DNA from: Hyphomicrobium sp.
GTDB lineage: Bacteria; Pseudomonadota; Alphaproteobacteria; Rhizobiales; Hyphomicrobiaceae
Reading direction: 5' to 3'
Assembly: GCA_021732485.1 (NCBI GenBank)
Contig: JAKFUV010000014.1
Span: forward strand, 1 to 63,351
Length of the DNA: 63,351 nt
Notes under the pieces: generated by a model
Told to the model about the DNA's origin: nothing
What the model saw: the letters and a program-made list of their open reading frames with translations, nothing else
Databases searched by the model: none
Program-made: the position numbers and the translations under genes
Shown here: positions 53,936 through 63,250 of the stretch, piece by piece
How positions within the stretch are numbered: position 1 is the stretch's first letter
How the letters are laid out: each line of letters opens with the position of its first letter

Positions 53936-55315
53936 TCACTGCGACGGGCCGGACGCCAAGCGCTTCTTGGTCAAAACTTTCGCCAGTTCCACGGCGGGCT
54001 GATCAAACGGATCGAGCCCCAGCAAACGGCCGGCAAGAATCGTTTCGATCATAAAGTGCATCAGCAGCGCGCCGAGAGTTTTTTCGTCAAGCTTCGACAT
54101 GTCGAACGTACGCACCGGCCGCCCCGCCTGCGCCAGCGCCTCGGGCACGGCTTGCGCCTGCGCCGCTACCACATCGCCGACCGTGTGACCCGCCAGCATC
54201 TCCGCACCAGCCCGCTTCGCCAGATCCGCATCGATGCGCGGACCGACCCCGGCGCTCGCCACGCGGAAGATCGTCAGGTAATGCTCGCGCGGCCCATCCA
54301 TATAGAGTTGGAGTTGGCTATGCTGGTCGAGCGGACCCAGCGCCGCCATTGGGGTCGTTCCTTCGCCGCCTTTGCCGAGGCTCTCGCCCCACAACTGCAC
54401 GAACCAAGCAGCCATGCGCCCGAGCCGATCGGCATACGGCATCATCACCAGCGTGCGAATGCCGCGCTCCTTGCTCAGCGCGATCGCCGTCGCCGCACCG
54501 ATGGCTGGCGCAAAGGCGGCAGCCGACGTGCTGGCCCGCATTGCATCGATCACCGTCTGGGCTCCGGCGCGAATGGCGCTGGCATCAAGTCCGCGCGCCA
54601 TCGCCGGCATCAGCCCGACGTTCGTGAGGCATGAAAAGCGCCCGCCGATTTCGGTGTGATGTTCGAGGACCGGAATCGAAAAACTTTCAAACAGCGCGCG
54701 CAGACCATTGGCCTTGCCGGGCGCTGCCGGCTCGGTGATGCCAAGAAACATTTTTGCAATTTGCGCTTCGAGACCGGCCGCCTTCACCGCCTGGATCGCG
54801 GAGATCGCTTGCGACAGCGTCTCCGCCGTGCCGCCGGATTTCGACGTGACGACAAATCGCGTGCTCGCGAGATCGAGCCGCGCCAGGCCGTTAGCCAGCG
54901 TTTGGCCATCGAGATTATCATAAAAGCGCGTGCGCGGCCGCGTCCGCTGCTTGTCGTCGGCGCCGCCGGGAATATTCCAGCCGCCGAGTTGCGCCAGCGT
55001 TTGCCCGCCGAGGCTCGACCCACCGGTGCCGAAGAAAACGATGGTGCTGGCGCCCTGCGACAATGTCTTGAGGGCCGCCGCCGCCTGTTCAATATCGATT
55101 GTCTCTTCGGCGATGCGCAACACCGCGAGGCTGCGCGTATCATAATCGCGCCGTAAGTCTTCAAGGTGCGGCTCAACGCGCTTGATCCAGGCAGCACGTT
55201 CCGCGTCGCTTAGTCCATGCGCGCCGATGGCCCCCTCAAGACAGCCGGAAATCGATTGGCGATAAAGCCCGCCGGCGTCAGCGCTGTCCGTCACGTCGCG
55301 TAAGCTGCTCGTCAT
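53936..55315 (-). CDS. pgi: Glucose-6-phosphate isomerase
   Basis: Pgi interconverts glucose-6-phosphate and fructose-6-phosphate. The 459-residue protein has the SIS folds with VFFGTGGSSLGGQTLAQL, RFVVTSKSGGTAETLSQA and EIGGRFSCLTNVGLMP, then QLWGESLGKGGEGTTP and the late family segment. It is shorter than the enterobacterial form (about 550) but typical of the short alphaproteobacterial class. It lies 151 bp after the second M16 gene and just before mutL. Confidence 0.93.
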   Translation of the reverse strand: MTSSLRDVTDSADAGGLYRQSISGCLEGAIGAHGLSDAERAAWIKRVEPHLEDLRRDYDTRSLAVLRIAEETIDIEQAAAALKTLSQGASTIVFFGTGGSSLGGQTLAQLGGWNIPGGADDKQRTRPRTRFYDNLDGQTLANGLARLDLASTRFVVTSKSGGTAETLSQAISAIQAVKAAGLEAQIAKMFLGITEPAAPGKANGLRALFESFSIPVLEHHTEIGGRFSCLTNVGLMPAMARGLDASAIRAGAQTVIDAMRASTSAAAFAPAIGAATAIALSKERGIRTLVMMPYADRLGRMAAWFVQLWGESLGKGGEGTTPMAALGPLDQHSQLQLYMDGPREHYLTIFRVASAGVGPRIDADLAKRAGAEMLAGHTVGDVVAAQAQAVPEALAQAGRPVRTFDMSKLDEKTLGALLMHFMIETILAGRLLGLDPFDQPAVELAKVLTKKRLASGPSQ

Positions 55316-55466
55316 GGGATCTCGCTATGGGCGCAGCAGCCGGACGTGGGCCACCCGTTGGCTGACCGTCAGCGCGCCGCCCACGCCACGCTGGTGATCG
55401 GCCGCGTGACGTCTAGCGAGTTTGCCCGCCGCCGCCAAGAGCCGCGGCCTGCGGCGTATATTGAAC

Positions 55467-56882
55467 CTAACCGCGATCAGGGGCGCTAACCGGAGCTGGC
55501 GTCGCCGCCTTCAAGCCCACGGGCTTGCCAACGACGGTGACGATGAGACCGTTACTGTCCAGCATCCGCTTGGCGACGCGCTTGGCGTCCTCAACGGTGA
55601 TCGCCTCGACCTGCTTGTTCCGCGTCTCGACGTAGTCGGGTCCGAAATCATCTTGCAGCAGCCCGAGAAGCTGCGTCGCGATCTTGGAGTTGGTGTCGAA
55701 GCGCAGCGCATACGAGCCGGTGAGATAATCTTTCGCGGCTTTCAGATCGGCGTCCGAGGGCCCGTTGTCGGCCATCTTTTTCAGCTCGGCGCGGATAATC
55801 TGCAGGCTCTCCGCCATCGACTCGTTCTTGGTTGCGACCGACCCGGCCAGGATCGACGCGTGCTGGAACGGCTGCAGATAGCTGTAGACCGAATAGGCGA
55901 GGCCGCGCTTCTCGCGCACCTCCTCCATCAGCTTTGCCGAAAACCCGCCGCCGCCCAGAATATGGTTGACGACGAACCCGGCCATGAAGTCGGGGTCCTT
56001 GCGCAACATTGCGCCAAGTCCGAACACTGCCACCGACTGCGGCACGTTCATCTCAACAACTGACTGCGTGCCAACATTGACGGGCATGGTCTTTTCGACG
56101 GCAAGCAGATCGGCCTTAGCCGGCAAAGCACCGAACACATAATCGAGCATCTGGCCGAGTTCAGCGGCCGTGATGTCGCCGACAGCTACGATCTTCAAGT
56201 TATCCTTGGCGAACGTGCGCTTGTGAAAGGCCGCCAGATCGTCATGCGTGATGTCAGCGATCGTCGCTGCCGTGCCATTCGACGGCCGCGCATACGGATG
56301 GCCTTCGAACGCCTTGGCGTACCACGTCTTCATCGCGACTTTTTCGGGGTCTTTATCGCTGTAGGTGATGTTGGCCAGCAACTGCTGGCGAATGCGGTCG
56401 ATGGCGTCCTTGTCGAAACGCGGCTTCTGCACCGAGAGACGCAACAGCTCAACCGCCTTATCGCGATTGACGGTCAACGTTTCCATCGAACCGTACAGAG
56501 CATCTTTGCTATCGTCGTAGCTCATGCGCATGGAGATATCTTCCATGCGCTCCTGAAACTCTTCCGAGTTCAAGTCACCCGCGCCCTCATCCATCATCGC
56601 GGTCAGAAAATTGGCGACGCCGTCTTTGCCGGCCGGATCTTGACTATTGCCGCCGACGAAGGCGTAGCGCAGCGCCATCAGCGGCACGCCGTGTTCTTCC
56701 ACCAGCCAGGCTTCGATGCCGCCAGGACTTTTGATCGTTTGAATGTTCATCGCGGATGCCGGTCGTGTGAGAGTAATGCCTAAAAACAGCGCTAGAATTG
56801 CCACCCCGAGGGTCAGACGAATGGCGTTGTCGATCATGGCCCCGGCGCGGTCCGCCGCGGCTGCACTACTGATCATTTTCAT
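55467..56882 (-). CDS. M16-family peptidase homologue without the zinc motif
   Basis: This 471-residue protein has a signal peptide (hydrophobic about residues 20-40, cut near RPASAM). It has the M16 fold (ALRYAFVGGNSQDPAGKDGV, MNVPQSVAVFGLG, FVVNHILGGGGFSAKLMEEV, REKRGLAYSVYSY), but the HxxEH position reads ANFLTAMMDEG, so neither His nor Glu is present. This matches the non-catalytic partner in PqqL/YmxG-like pairs. Its GAGGTAA ribosome site overlaps the end of the catalytic gene four bases upstream, suggesting a co-expressed heterodimer in the periplasm. Confidence 0.9.
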   Translation of the reverse strand: MKMISSAAAADRAGAMIDNAIRLTLGVAILALFLGITLTRPASAMNIQTIKSPGGIEAWLVEEHGVPLMALRYAFVGGNSQDPAGKDGVANFLTAMMDEGAGDLNSEEFQERMEDISMRMSYDDSKDALYGSMETLTVNRDKAVELLRLSVQKPRFDKDAIDRIRQQLLANITYSDKDPEKVAMKTWYAKAFEGHPYARPSNGTAATIADITHDDLAAFHKRTFAKDNLKIVAVGDITAAELGQMLDYVFGALPAKADLLAVEKTMPVNVGTQSVVEMNVPQSVAVFGLGAMLRKDPDFMAGFVVNHILGGGGFSAKLMEEVREKRGLAYSVYSYLQPFQHASILAGSVATKNESMAESLQIIRAELKKMADNGPSDADLKAAKDYLTGSYALRFDTNSKIATQLLGLLQDDFGPDYVETRNKQVEAITVEDAKRVAKRMLDSNGLIVTVVGKPVGLKAATPAPVSAPDRG

Positions 56883-56886
56883 TTGA

Positions 56887-58347
56887 TTACCTCACGACGC
56901 TGTTGGCTGCGGCAGGGGTTGCGTCGGGTGTGGTGCGCTCGGCGACGCCGCGCGTATCGGGCTTCAAATAGCCCGTCACCGACCGCTTGAGATCGATATA
57001 TTGCGCCGCGACCGCCTTGATATCGTCCAGCGTCACCTTCGAAATCGCCGCCGGCCAATTTTCGACATCAGCGACGGTGCGCCCGACCGCAAGATTCCAG
57101 CCATAACGGCGGGCCAGCGTCGCTTGGTTATCGCTCTCGTAAATGTAGTCGGCGAGATAACCGGATTTTGCCCGATCGAGTTCGGCCTGCGTCACGCCAG
57201 ACTTGGCGACATCGGCGAGCACGGCATCTACCGCCGCCTCGACCTTCTCGAGTGCGACACCGTCGGCGGCGACCGCATAGAGCGACAGCGTGCCGCTATC
57301 CAATCCGCTGCCGGAATAATCGCCTCCCACCGTCGACGCCAGTTTCTGCTCGACGACGACTTTCTTATAAAGGCGGCTGGTCGAACCCGAACCGGCAATC
57401 TTCATCATCAGGTCGAGAGCTTCGGCCTCGCCCGGTTTTGCCGTCTGATAGCTCGGCACGAGATAGTCGCGATGGAAGGAGAAGTTTCCGGCGCGAGCAT
57501 CTTTCAATTCAATCCGGCGCGGCACCAGCGGCGGCGGATCCTGCGGGCGATGGCGCTCGGTCACGACGTCAGGGTTGCTCGGGATTTTGCCGTAGGTCGC
57601 TTCGGCTAACGCCTTGACCTCGTCGCCCGTCACATCTCCCGAGACAACCAGAATGGCGTTGTTCGGCGCGTAGTAGCGCTTGTAAAACGTCAGCGCATCC
57701 TGCCGCGAGAGCTTTTGCATTTCGTGATACCAGCCGATGACGGGCACGCCATACGGATGGTTCAAATACAGCGCCGCATCCATCTGCTCACTCAGCAGTG
57801 ACGATGGGTTGTTTTCAACGCGCGAGCGGCGCTCTTCCAAAATGACATCGCGCTCGGTCAGCACTTCCTTTTCGTCCAGGCGCAGGTTGACCATGCGATC
57901 CGCTTCCATTTCCATCATGCGCGGCAGCCGATCCTTCGACACCCGCTGGAAATACGCCGTCGCGTCGTGGCCGGTGAAGGCGTTGTCCTGACCACCGAGT
58001 CGGCTGACGATTTTCGAGAATTCACCGACGGCGATTTTCTCGGTTGATTTGAACATCAAATGCTCGAGAAAATGCGCAATCCCTGACGTGCCGCGCTGTT
58101 CATCGGCGGCGCCGACACGATACCAAACCATGTGCGTAATCACCGGCGCGCGGGCATCCGGAATGACCACGACTTGCATGCCGTTAGCGAGCTTGAACTC
58201 GGTGGCCCGGGTGGCGGATGCGGCGGCGAAAGCTGCGGGATTGAGTGCGAGCATGGGGAGAGCCAAAACGGTTAAAATCCACAGGGTTGACGAACGCGGC
58301 GTGTGCGTCGCGCGCCTGTCGCGGTCAAATCGAAAACGGCTCAGCAT
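56887..58347 (-). CDS. M16-family zinc metallopeptidase (PqqL-like), catalytic subunit
   Basis: The protein has about 486 residues from the ATG at 58347 with AAGGA seven bases upstream; the frame continues to 58497 but without support. A signal peptide (hydrophobic about 21-40, AAFAAAS) leads to LANGMQVVVIPDARAPVITH, then the zinc motif IAHFLEHLMFKST (HxxEH) and the distal Glu region RDVILEERRSRVENNP. It is a periplasmic processing or degradative peptidase of the insulinase clan. It pairs with the inactive homologue directly downstream. Confidence 0.93.
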   Translation of the reverse strand: MLSRFRFDRDRRATHTPRSSTLWILTVLALPMLALNPAAFAAASATRATEFKLANGMQVVVIPDARAPVITHMVWYRVGAADEQRGTSGIAHFLEHLMFKSTEKIAVGEFSKIVSRLGGQDNAFTGHDATAYFQRVSKDRLPRMMEMEADRMVNLRLDEKEVLTERDVILEERRSRVENNPSSLLSEQMDAALYLNHPYGVPVIGWYHEMQKLSRQDALTFYKRYYAPNNAILVVSGDVTGDEVKALAEATYGKIPSNPDVVTERHRPQDPPPLVPRRIELKDARAGNFSFHRDYLVPSYQTAKPGEAEALDLMMKIAGSGSTSRLYKKVVVEQKLASTVGGDYSGSGLDSGTLSLYAVAADGVALEKVEAAVDAVLADVAKSGVTQAELDRAKSGYLADYIYESDNQATLARRYGWNLAVGRTVADVENWPAAISKVTLDDIKAVAAQYIDLKRSVTGYLKPDTRGVAERTTPDATPAAANSVVR

Positions 58348-58706
58348 CGTGTCGTCCTTGTTTAGACCAAAGTCGTGGCGGCAAATCGGCATCCGGATCG
58401 TGTTCAACACTAACCGCCTTACAATACGCCCCGCCACATACCCGGGGATTAGTTTTTTTTGCTCGCCGGCGACGGCGGGGCGAGCATCATTAAGCACCCC
58501 GATTGAGCGGGATTTGGGGGGATAAAGTCAAATGACAAGCGGTTCATCTGTGCGTGCACCCCCTGACCGACCGGCAGCCTTCGCCGTCGCGGCACGGCGA
58601 CAGAGCAGTGTCCTGCCCGCTGGCGTTACCTGGGGTAAAATGCACGCACGACGGCGCATCAGCCGAGCGCACCTGTGCGCGCCGCCCCGTCAGCCGCGCG
58701 TCACAA
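58348..58706. other. 359-bp gap between the lipoprotein gene and the M16 peptidases
   Basis: No supported gene is seen. The open frame of the M16 gene extends 150 bp into it (to 58497) without a ribosome site. The rest is GC-rich with no terminator or strong repeat that I recognise. It probably contains the promoter of the M16 pair. Confidence 0.35.
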
Positions 58707-59162
58707 TTACTGCGTGTCGTCGGCCTTATTGATATTTTTGATGGCTGAGAAAATTGAGCCTCGGCACGGGCCTGCCGGGCCCTCGATCATGTCGACCGTC
58801 TCGTCGCCGATCGCTTTATTCAAGCTATAGTTTTTATCGCAAAATTCACGCTGCCGGCGCTCGAGCTCTTCTTTGCTGACGTTCCGCTTCGCGTCGTGAT
58901 CCTGCAATCCAGCAACCGCATCAGCTTCGGGTGGAGCCGCGGCACCCGGAACCGGCAAGGCTTCGAGCCCCGGCGGCACCACCAGCGGCGCCCGTTCGCG
59001 CAGCTTGGGATCACCCTGCCTGACCGACCCGGTATTCAGCCCGACCGCATCGAACACTTTGCCGTTCAGATCGATACCATCGATGCCGCACGCCGAAAGC
59101 GCCACGGCAGCCGCTAATGCGGCACCGAGCCTGACTAATTTCAGCTTCAACGTCAGCAACAT
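58707..59162 (-). CDS. Lipoprotein of unknown function
   Basis: This 151-residue protein has a lipoprotein signal: a hydrophobic stretch ending VALSAC, with the lipidated Cys at 25. The mature part contains GKVFDAVGLNTGSVRQGDPK and RAPLVVPPGLEALPVPG, a Pro-rich stretch, and an acidic or charged helix (VSKEELERRQREFCDKNYS). Homologues are common in Hyphomicrobiales beside lspA, as here, with no known role. GGGGAT before the ATG supports the start. It follows lspA by 66 bp. Confidence 0.82.
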   Translation of the reverse strand: MLLTLKLKLVRLGAALAAAVALSACGIDGIDLNGKVFDAVGLNTGSVRQGDPKLRERAPLVVPPGLEALPVPGAAAPPEADAVAGLQDHDAKRNVSKEELERRQREFCDKNYSLNKAIGDETVDMIEGPAGPCRGSIFSAIKNINKADDTQ

Positions 59163-59228
59163 AGAAGATCCCCACGTCCAAGACGCGCCGTGACCCGCAG
59201 GGCCGATTAGGCCGACTTTGCGGCGTCA

Positions 59229-59750
59229 TTACGACTCAGCCTTCACAGAGTCATACAAGAGCCCGGCGACCCCGGCAACGATCGCCATATCGGCGATGTT
59301 GAATACGTACCAGTAGAAACCGAACGCGTGCAGCGAAAAGAAATCGGCGACGCCGCCAAGCGTCAGCCGGTCGATCGCGTTGCCGATCGCCCCGCCAATG
59401 ATCAAGCCGAGGCTCCAGGCCATCAAACGGCTGTTCCCGGCGCGCGCCAACCAGACCCACATGGCGAGACTGACGATGGCCGCAAACCCCGCCAGCATCA
59501 GTTGGCCTTCGAAACTGTCGGAGGCGAACATCGAATAGCTGACGCCGGTATTCTTGACGAACACCAGATCGAAAAATGGCGTGATCTCGACGCGGCCCTT
59601 GGCAACAATATCGTAGACGCTGAGCATCCACCACTTGTGCGCCTGATCGATGATGGCGGTGGCTGAGATGATCGCCAGCGCCAAGCCCGACCATCGCCCC
59701 CACAGCCAGCCGTTGTCTTTCACGTCGGCGTTCGTGTCTTTCATCTCCAT
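59229..59750 (-). CDS. lspA: Lipoprotein signal peptidase II
   Basis: LspA is the inner-membrane aspartic peptidase that cleaves lipoprotein signal peptides. The 173-residue protein starts at the ATG at 59750, sharing one base with the ileS stop, or at 59744. It has four membrane helices, FVKNTGVSYSMF, the first catalytic Asp in GAIGNAIDRLTLGGVADFF and the second in FNIADMAIV. It acts on the lipoprotein encoded just downstream, among others. It is translationally coupled to ileS. Confidence 0.93.
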   Translation of the reverse strand: MEMKDTNADVKDNGWLWGRWSGLALAIISATAIIDQAHKWWMLSVYDIVAKGRVEITPFFDLVFVKNTGVSYSMFASDSFEGQLMLAGFAAIVSLAMWVWLARAGNSRLMAWSLGLIIGGAIGNAIDRLTLGGVADFFSLHAFGFYWYVFNIADMAIVAGVAGLLYDSVKAES

Positions 59751-62700
59751 CAAACGCCGGCCTTCGTCGCATCGATTTCCGTCATCGCGGCGGCGTCGCG
59801 GGCGGAGAGATCGGGATACGCCGGGTTGGATCCGACATCGGTCGTGATGCGCCACGACCGCGCACACTTGATCCCCTCGGCCCGCTTGACGACAACGCCG
59901 ACGCCTGAGGTTCCGGCCAGCGCAAATGCGCCCGCCGGAATGGCGTCAGGCGTGATCGTGATACCGGACGTGATGCAGACTTCCGCCATGTCGACACCTT
60001 CGAGGCCGACCATTAAATCCGGATCGGTGACGTAGACGATCGGGGCCGCTTCCAGCGATGACCCGATCCGCTTGTTGGCGCGCTCGACTTCCAGCGCTCC
60101 CGTGACGACGCTGCGGACTTCCCGCACGCGGTCCCACTTGGCCGCCAGATTATCGTCGCGCCAGTTGCGGGGCATCTTAGGGAAGCCGAGCAAGTGAACG
60201 CTCTCACTCTCGTTAGAGCGGTACTGCATCCACGCTTCTTCCGCCGTGAACGACAAGATCGGCGCCAGCCACTTGATCAGCGCGTCGCATATCACGTCGA
60301 TGACGGTCAGCGACGCCGTGCGCTTTGCACTCGATGGCGGTTCGCAATATAGAGCATCCTTTCGGATATCGAAATAAAACGCCGACAATTCGGTATTCAT
60401 GAACTGCGACAGCACGCCGACGACTCGGCGATAATCGTACTGCTCATAGGCTTTGCGAATGTCGTGATCGATCTCCGCAATCCGATGCAGCATCAGGCGT
60501 TCGAGTTCGGGCATGGCTTCGTGTGCCCGTCCAGCCGGCTGCACGAAAGCGGAGTCGGACGTGCGATCAAAGTGGGCCAGCGCGCCCAGCATCCAACGCA
60601 ACGAATTACGCAACTTGCGATAGGTTTCCGAAATCGTCTTGAGAATTTCTGGTCCGATGCGGAGATCGTCCGAATAGTCCGACGCCGCCACCCACAGCCG
60701 CAAAATATCGGCGCCCGATTTCGCCATCACGTCCTGCGGCGCGACGACGTTGCCGAGCGACTTCGACATCTTCTGGCCTTTCTCATCGAGAACGAAGCCA
60801 TGCGTCAGCACCACGTCGTAAGGCGCGTGCCTGCGCGTGCCGCAACTCTCGATGAGTGACGAATGAAACCAGCCACGATGCTGGTCCGAACCTTCGAGAT
60901 ACATCACGCGATCCTGGCCCTTGGGCTTGCGCGCGAGGCCCTTGTAGTCCGGGAACGTGTCGGGGTCTTCGAGCGTGAAGGCGTGTGTCGAACCGGAATC
61001 GAACCACACATCGAGCACGTCTTTCACCTGCTCCCACTTCGGCATGTCGGCATCCGGCACGAGGCCTCCGAGGAAACGAGTTTTCGCGTCCTCCTCGAAC
61101 CACACGTCCGCACCGTTTGCCTCGAAAGCGTTTTCGATGCGCTGCATGAGATCGGCGTTTTGCGCGTCCGTCCAGCCATTGCGCGACGGCCCAGGGATCA
61201 CCTGTTCGGTTTCAGCGTTGCGAAACACCGTGATCGGCACGCCCCACGCCCGCTGCCGCGACACCACCCAATCGGGCTTGGCTTCGATCATGCCGGTGAT
61301 GCGGTTCTGCCCCGACTTCGGCACCCACTCCGTGCGCTTGATCTCGTCGAGCGAAACCTCCCGCAGCGTCGGCGCATCATTCCCTCTCCCCCTGGAGGCA
61401 TCATCCCCTCTCCCCTCGGAGGCATCATTCCCTCTCCCCTTGGAGGCATCATTCCCTCTCCCCTCGGAGGCATCATTCCCTCTCCCCTCGGAGGCATCAT
61501 TCCCTCTCCCCTCGGAGGCATCATTCCCTCTCCCCTTGGGGAGAGGGTCAGGGTGAGGGGGGAGTTGAGGGTGCGATTGCGCATTCGGCGACGAAGGCGA
61601 GCTGCCGGTCGGTTTTGTAGAACCCGCCCCCTCACCGGCGCCTGCGGCGCCCGCCTCTCCCCAAGGGGAGAGGCTAGTCTCCAGCGCCCGGTCCATCGCG
61701 ATAAACCACTGCGGCGTGTTGCGGAAGATCACCGGCTTCTTCGAGCGCCACGAATGCGGATACTGATGCTTCAAGCGGCCGCGCGCGATGATGTTGCCGG
61801 CCTCCTGCAACGCCTTGATCACGGCGTCGTTCGCATCACCCTTATCGCCATTTTCTTTCAGCACGCGACGGCCCGTGAAGCCGGGAGCCGCGTCCGTCAT
61901 CACCCCATCGGCGTCGACGGTGAAGGGCACGGTCGTATCGATGCCACGATCACGCAACGCCTTCTGGTTCTTCGTCCAGATGATGTAGTCGTCAGCACCG
62001 TGACCGGGCGAGGTATGCACAAAGCCCGTGCCCGTATCGTCCGTGACGTGATCACCGTCGAGAAGCGGCACATCGAAATCGTAGCCGAGTGATGCGAGCG
62101 GGTGGGCGCAAACTCCGCGAGCAAGCCAATCTAGATCTACATCCAACAGTCGCTTAGCGGATGATACCTTAGCCGCATTAAAAACTTGCTCGGCAAGTTT
62201 ATCTGCAATGACGAGTCTGTCGCCAATTTTAGCCCAATTATCAGTCGGTGCATCTTCGACTTCATACAATCCGTAAGAGATTTTTTTTGAGAACGAAATT
62301 GCTCTGTTCCCGGGAATTGTCCACGGTGTCGTTGTCCAGATGACAATGTTGGATCCGTCCAGCGGTTGGTGTGGATCCACGCCAGCTGCTTCGCGTTCTC
62401 GTTTTTGATCGCCCCAATAGGCTTGCGTCTGTTTGACCACAGGAAACTTCACCCAGATCATATCGGACTGATAATCCTGATACTCGATCTCGGCCTCGGC
62501 CAGCGCCGTCTTCTCGACCACGCTCCACATCACCGGCTTCGAGCCGCGATAAAGCTGACCCGTCGCCGCAAACTTCATCAATTCACGCGCGATCGTTGCT
62601 TCCGCCTTGAAGCTCATCGTCGAATACGGATTGTCCCAATCGGCAACGACGCCAAGCCGCTTGAATTCCTCGCGCTGCACATCCAACCACTGCTTGGCAA

Positions 62701-63250
62701 ACGCGCGGCACTCGGCGCGAAACGCGTTGATGGCTTTCGCGTCGGAAAAATCCGGCTTGGCTTTGCCCTTGGCCCGGTAGGCTTCCTCGATCTTCCATTC
62801 GATCGGCAGACCGTGACAGTCCCAACCCGGCACATAGGGTGAGTCATGCCCCGCCATCGCCTGCGACTTGACGACGATATCTTTCAGAATTTTATTCAGC
62901 GCATGGCCGATGTGAATGTTGCCGTTCGCATACGGCGGGCCATCGTGCAGCACAAAGCGCGTGCGACCCTTGTTCTGCTCGCGCAATTTTCGATAGAGAT
63001 CCATCTCCTCCCAGCGCTTGAGCAGCTTTGGCTCAAGCTCGGGCAATCCGGCGCGCATCGGAAAATCGGTTTGTGGCAGGAACAGTGTCGCGCCCCAATC
63101 GCGGCCCGCCGCCTTGCCGTCACCATGGGCGCCACCGCCATTGCCGGCATCGGCCGAGCCCTTATCGGCGGTGCGCTTATCCTTCGACATTCGGAGGGTC
63201 TTTCCAGGGTTGCATGCTCGGCTCGGCGGTGCCGCCGCTGGCGCAAGCAT
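59750..63250 (-). CDS. ileS: Isoleucyl-tRNA synthetase with in-frame repeat insertion
   Basis: This class I synthetase is 1166 residues against about 1000 in relatives. HIGH appears in [11 protein letters not shown] near residue 108 and KMSKS in [12 protein letters not shown] near 825, with DPETWFD-type [14 protein letters not shown] between and [15 protein letters not shown] before the insertion. Residues about 523-630 are an extra block absent from normal IleS: first an Ala/Gly/Pro-rich part ending [11 protein letters not shown], then seven copies of GRGNDASE. It separates AMDRALE from [20 protein letters not shown], a loop after the editing domain. The frame stays open throughout. A lower-GC patch lies at about 62130-62330. 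Confidence 0.92.
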   Translation of the reverse strand: MLAPAAAPPSRACNPGKTLRMSKDKRTADKGSADAGNGGGAHGDGKAAGRDWGATLFLPQTDFPMRAGLPELEPKLLKRWEEMDLYRKLREQNKGRTRFVLHDGPPYANGNIHIGHALNKILKDIVVKSQAMAGHDSPYVPGWDCHGLPIEWKIEEAYRAKGKAKPDFSDAKAINAFRAECRAFAKQWLDVQREEFKRLGVVADWDNPYSTMSFKAEATIARELMKFAATGQLYRGSKPVMWSVVEKTALAEAEIEYQDYQSDMIWVKFPVVKQTQAYWGDQKREREAAGVDPHQPLDGSNIVIWTTTPWTIPGNRAISFSKKISYGLYEVEDAPTDNWAKIGDRLVIADKLAEQVFNAAKVSSAKRLLDVDLDWLARGVCAHPLASLGYDFDVPLLDGDHVTDDTGTGFVHTSPGHGADDYIIWTKNQKALRDRGIDTTVPFTVDADGVMTDAAPGFTGRRVLKENGDKGDANDAVIKALQEAGNIIARGRLKHQYPHSWRSKKPVIFRNTPQWFIAMDRALETSLSPWGEAGAAGAGEGAGSTKPTGSSPSSPNAQSHPQLPPHPDPLPKGRGNDASEGRGNDASEGRGNDASEGRGNDASKGRGNDASEGRGDDASRGRGNDAPTLREVSLDEIKRTEWVPKSGQNRITGMIEAKPDWVVSRQRAWGVPITVFRNAETEQVIPGPSRNGWTDAQNADLMQRIENAFEANGADVWFEEDAKTRFLGGLVPDADMPKWEQVKDVLDVWFDSGSTHAFTLEDPDTFPDYKGLARKPKGQDRVMYLEGSDQHRGWFHSSLIESCGTRRHAPYDVVLTHGFVLDEKGQKMSKSLGNVVAPQDVMAKSGADILRLWVAASDYSDDLRIGPEILKTISETYRKLRNSLRWMLGALAHFDRTSDSAFVQPAGRAHEAMPELERLMLHRIAEIDHDIRKAYEQYDYRRVVGVLSQFMNTELSAFYFDIRKDALYCEPPSSAKRTASLTVIDVICDALIKWLAPILSFTAEEAWMQYRSNESESVHLLGFPKMPRNWRDDNLAAKWDRVREVRSVVTGALEVERANKRIGSSLEAAPIVYVTDPDLMVGLEGVDMAEVCITSGITITPDAIPAGAFALAGTSGVGVVVKRAEGIKCARSWRITTDVGSNPAYPDLSARDAAAMTEIDATKAGV
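61374..61541 (-). repeat. Seven tandem 24-bp units inside ileS
   Basis: Units start at 61374, 61398, 61422, 61446, 61470, 61494 and 61518. Each reads about GCATCATTCCCTCTCCCCT plus CGGAG on the plus strand and encodes GRGNDASE on the minus strand. Variants are few ([24 protein letters not shown]). Because 24 is a multiple of three, copy-number change would keep the ileS frame. Confidence 0.92.
61526..61673. repeat. Intergenic-type palindromic element inside ileS
   Basis: A perfect palindrome of CCCTCTCCCC-TT-GGGGAGAGGG lies at 61526-61547 and a second, CCTCTCCCCAAGGGGAGAGG, at 61654-61673, with 106 bp between. Such paired 'CTCTCCCC/GGGGAGAG' palindromes are familiar from intergenic repeats of many proteobacteria, where the chance translation [11 protein letters not shown] is common. 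Here the element lies in a coding frame and is translated. Confidence 0.85.

Noticed and set aside
61374..61541. Possible CRISPR array within ileS
   Set aside because: Tandem 24-bp units with no spacers, in frame with ileS, so it is a coding tandem repeat.
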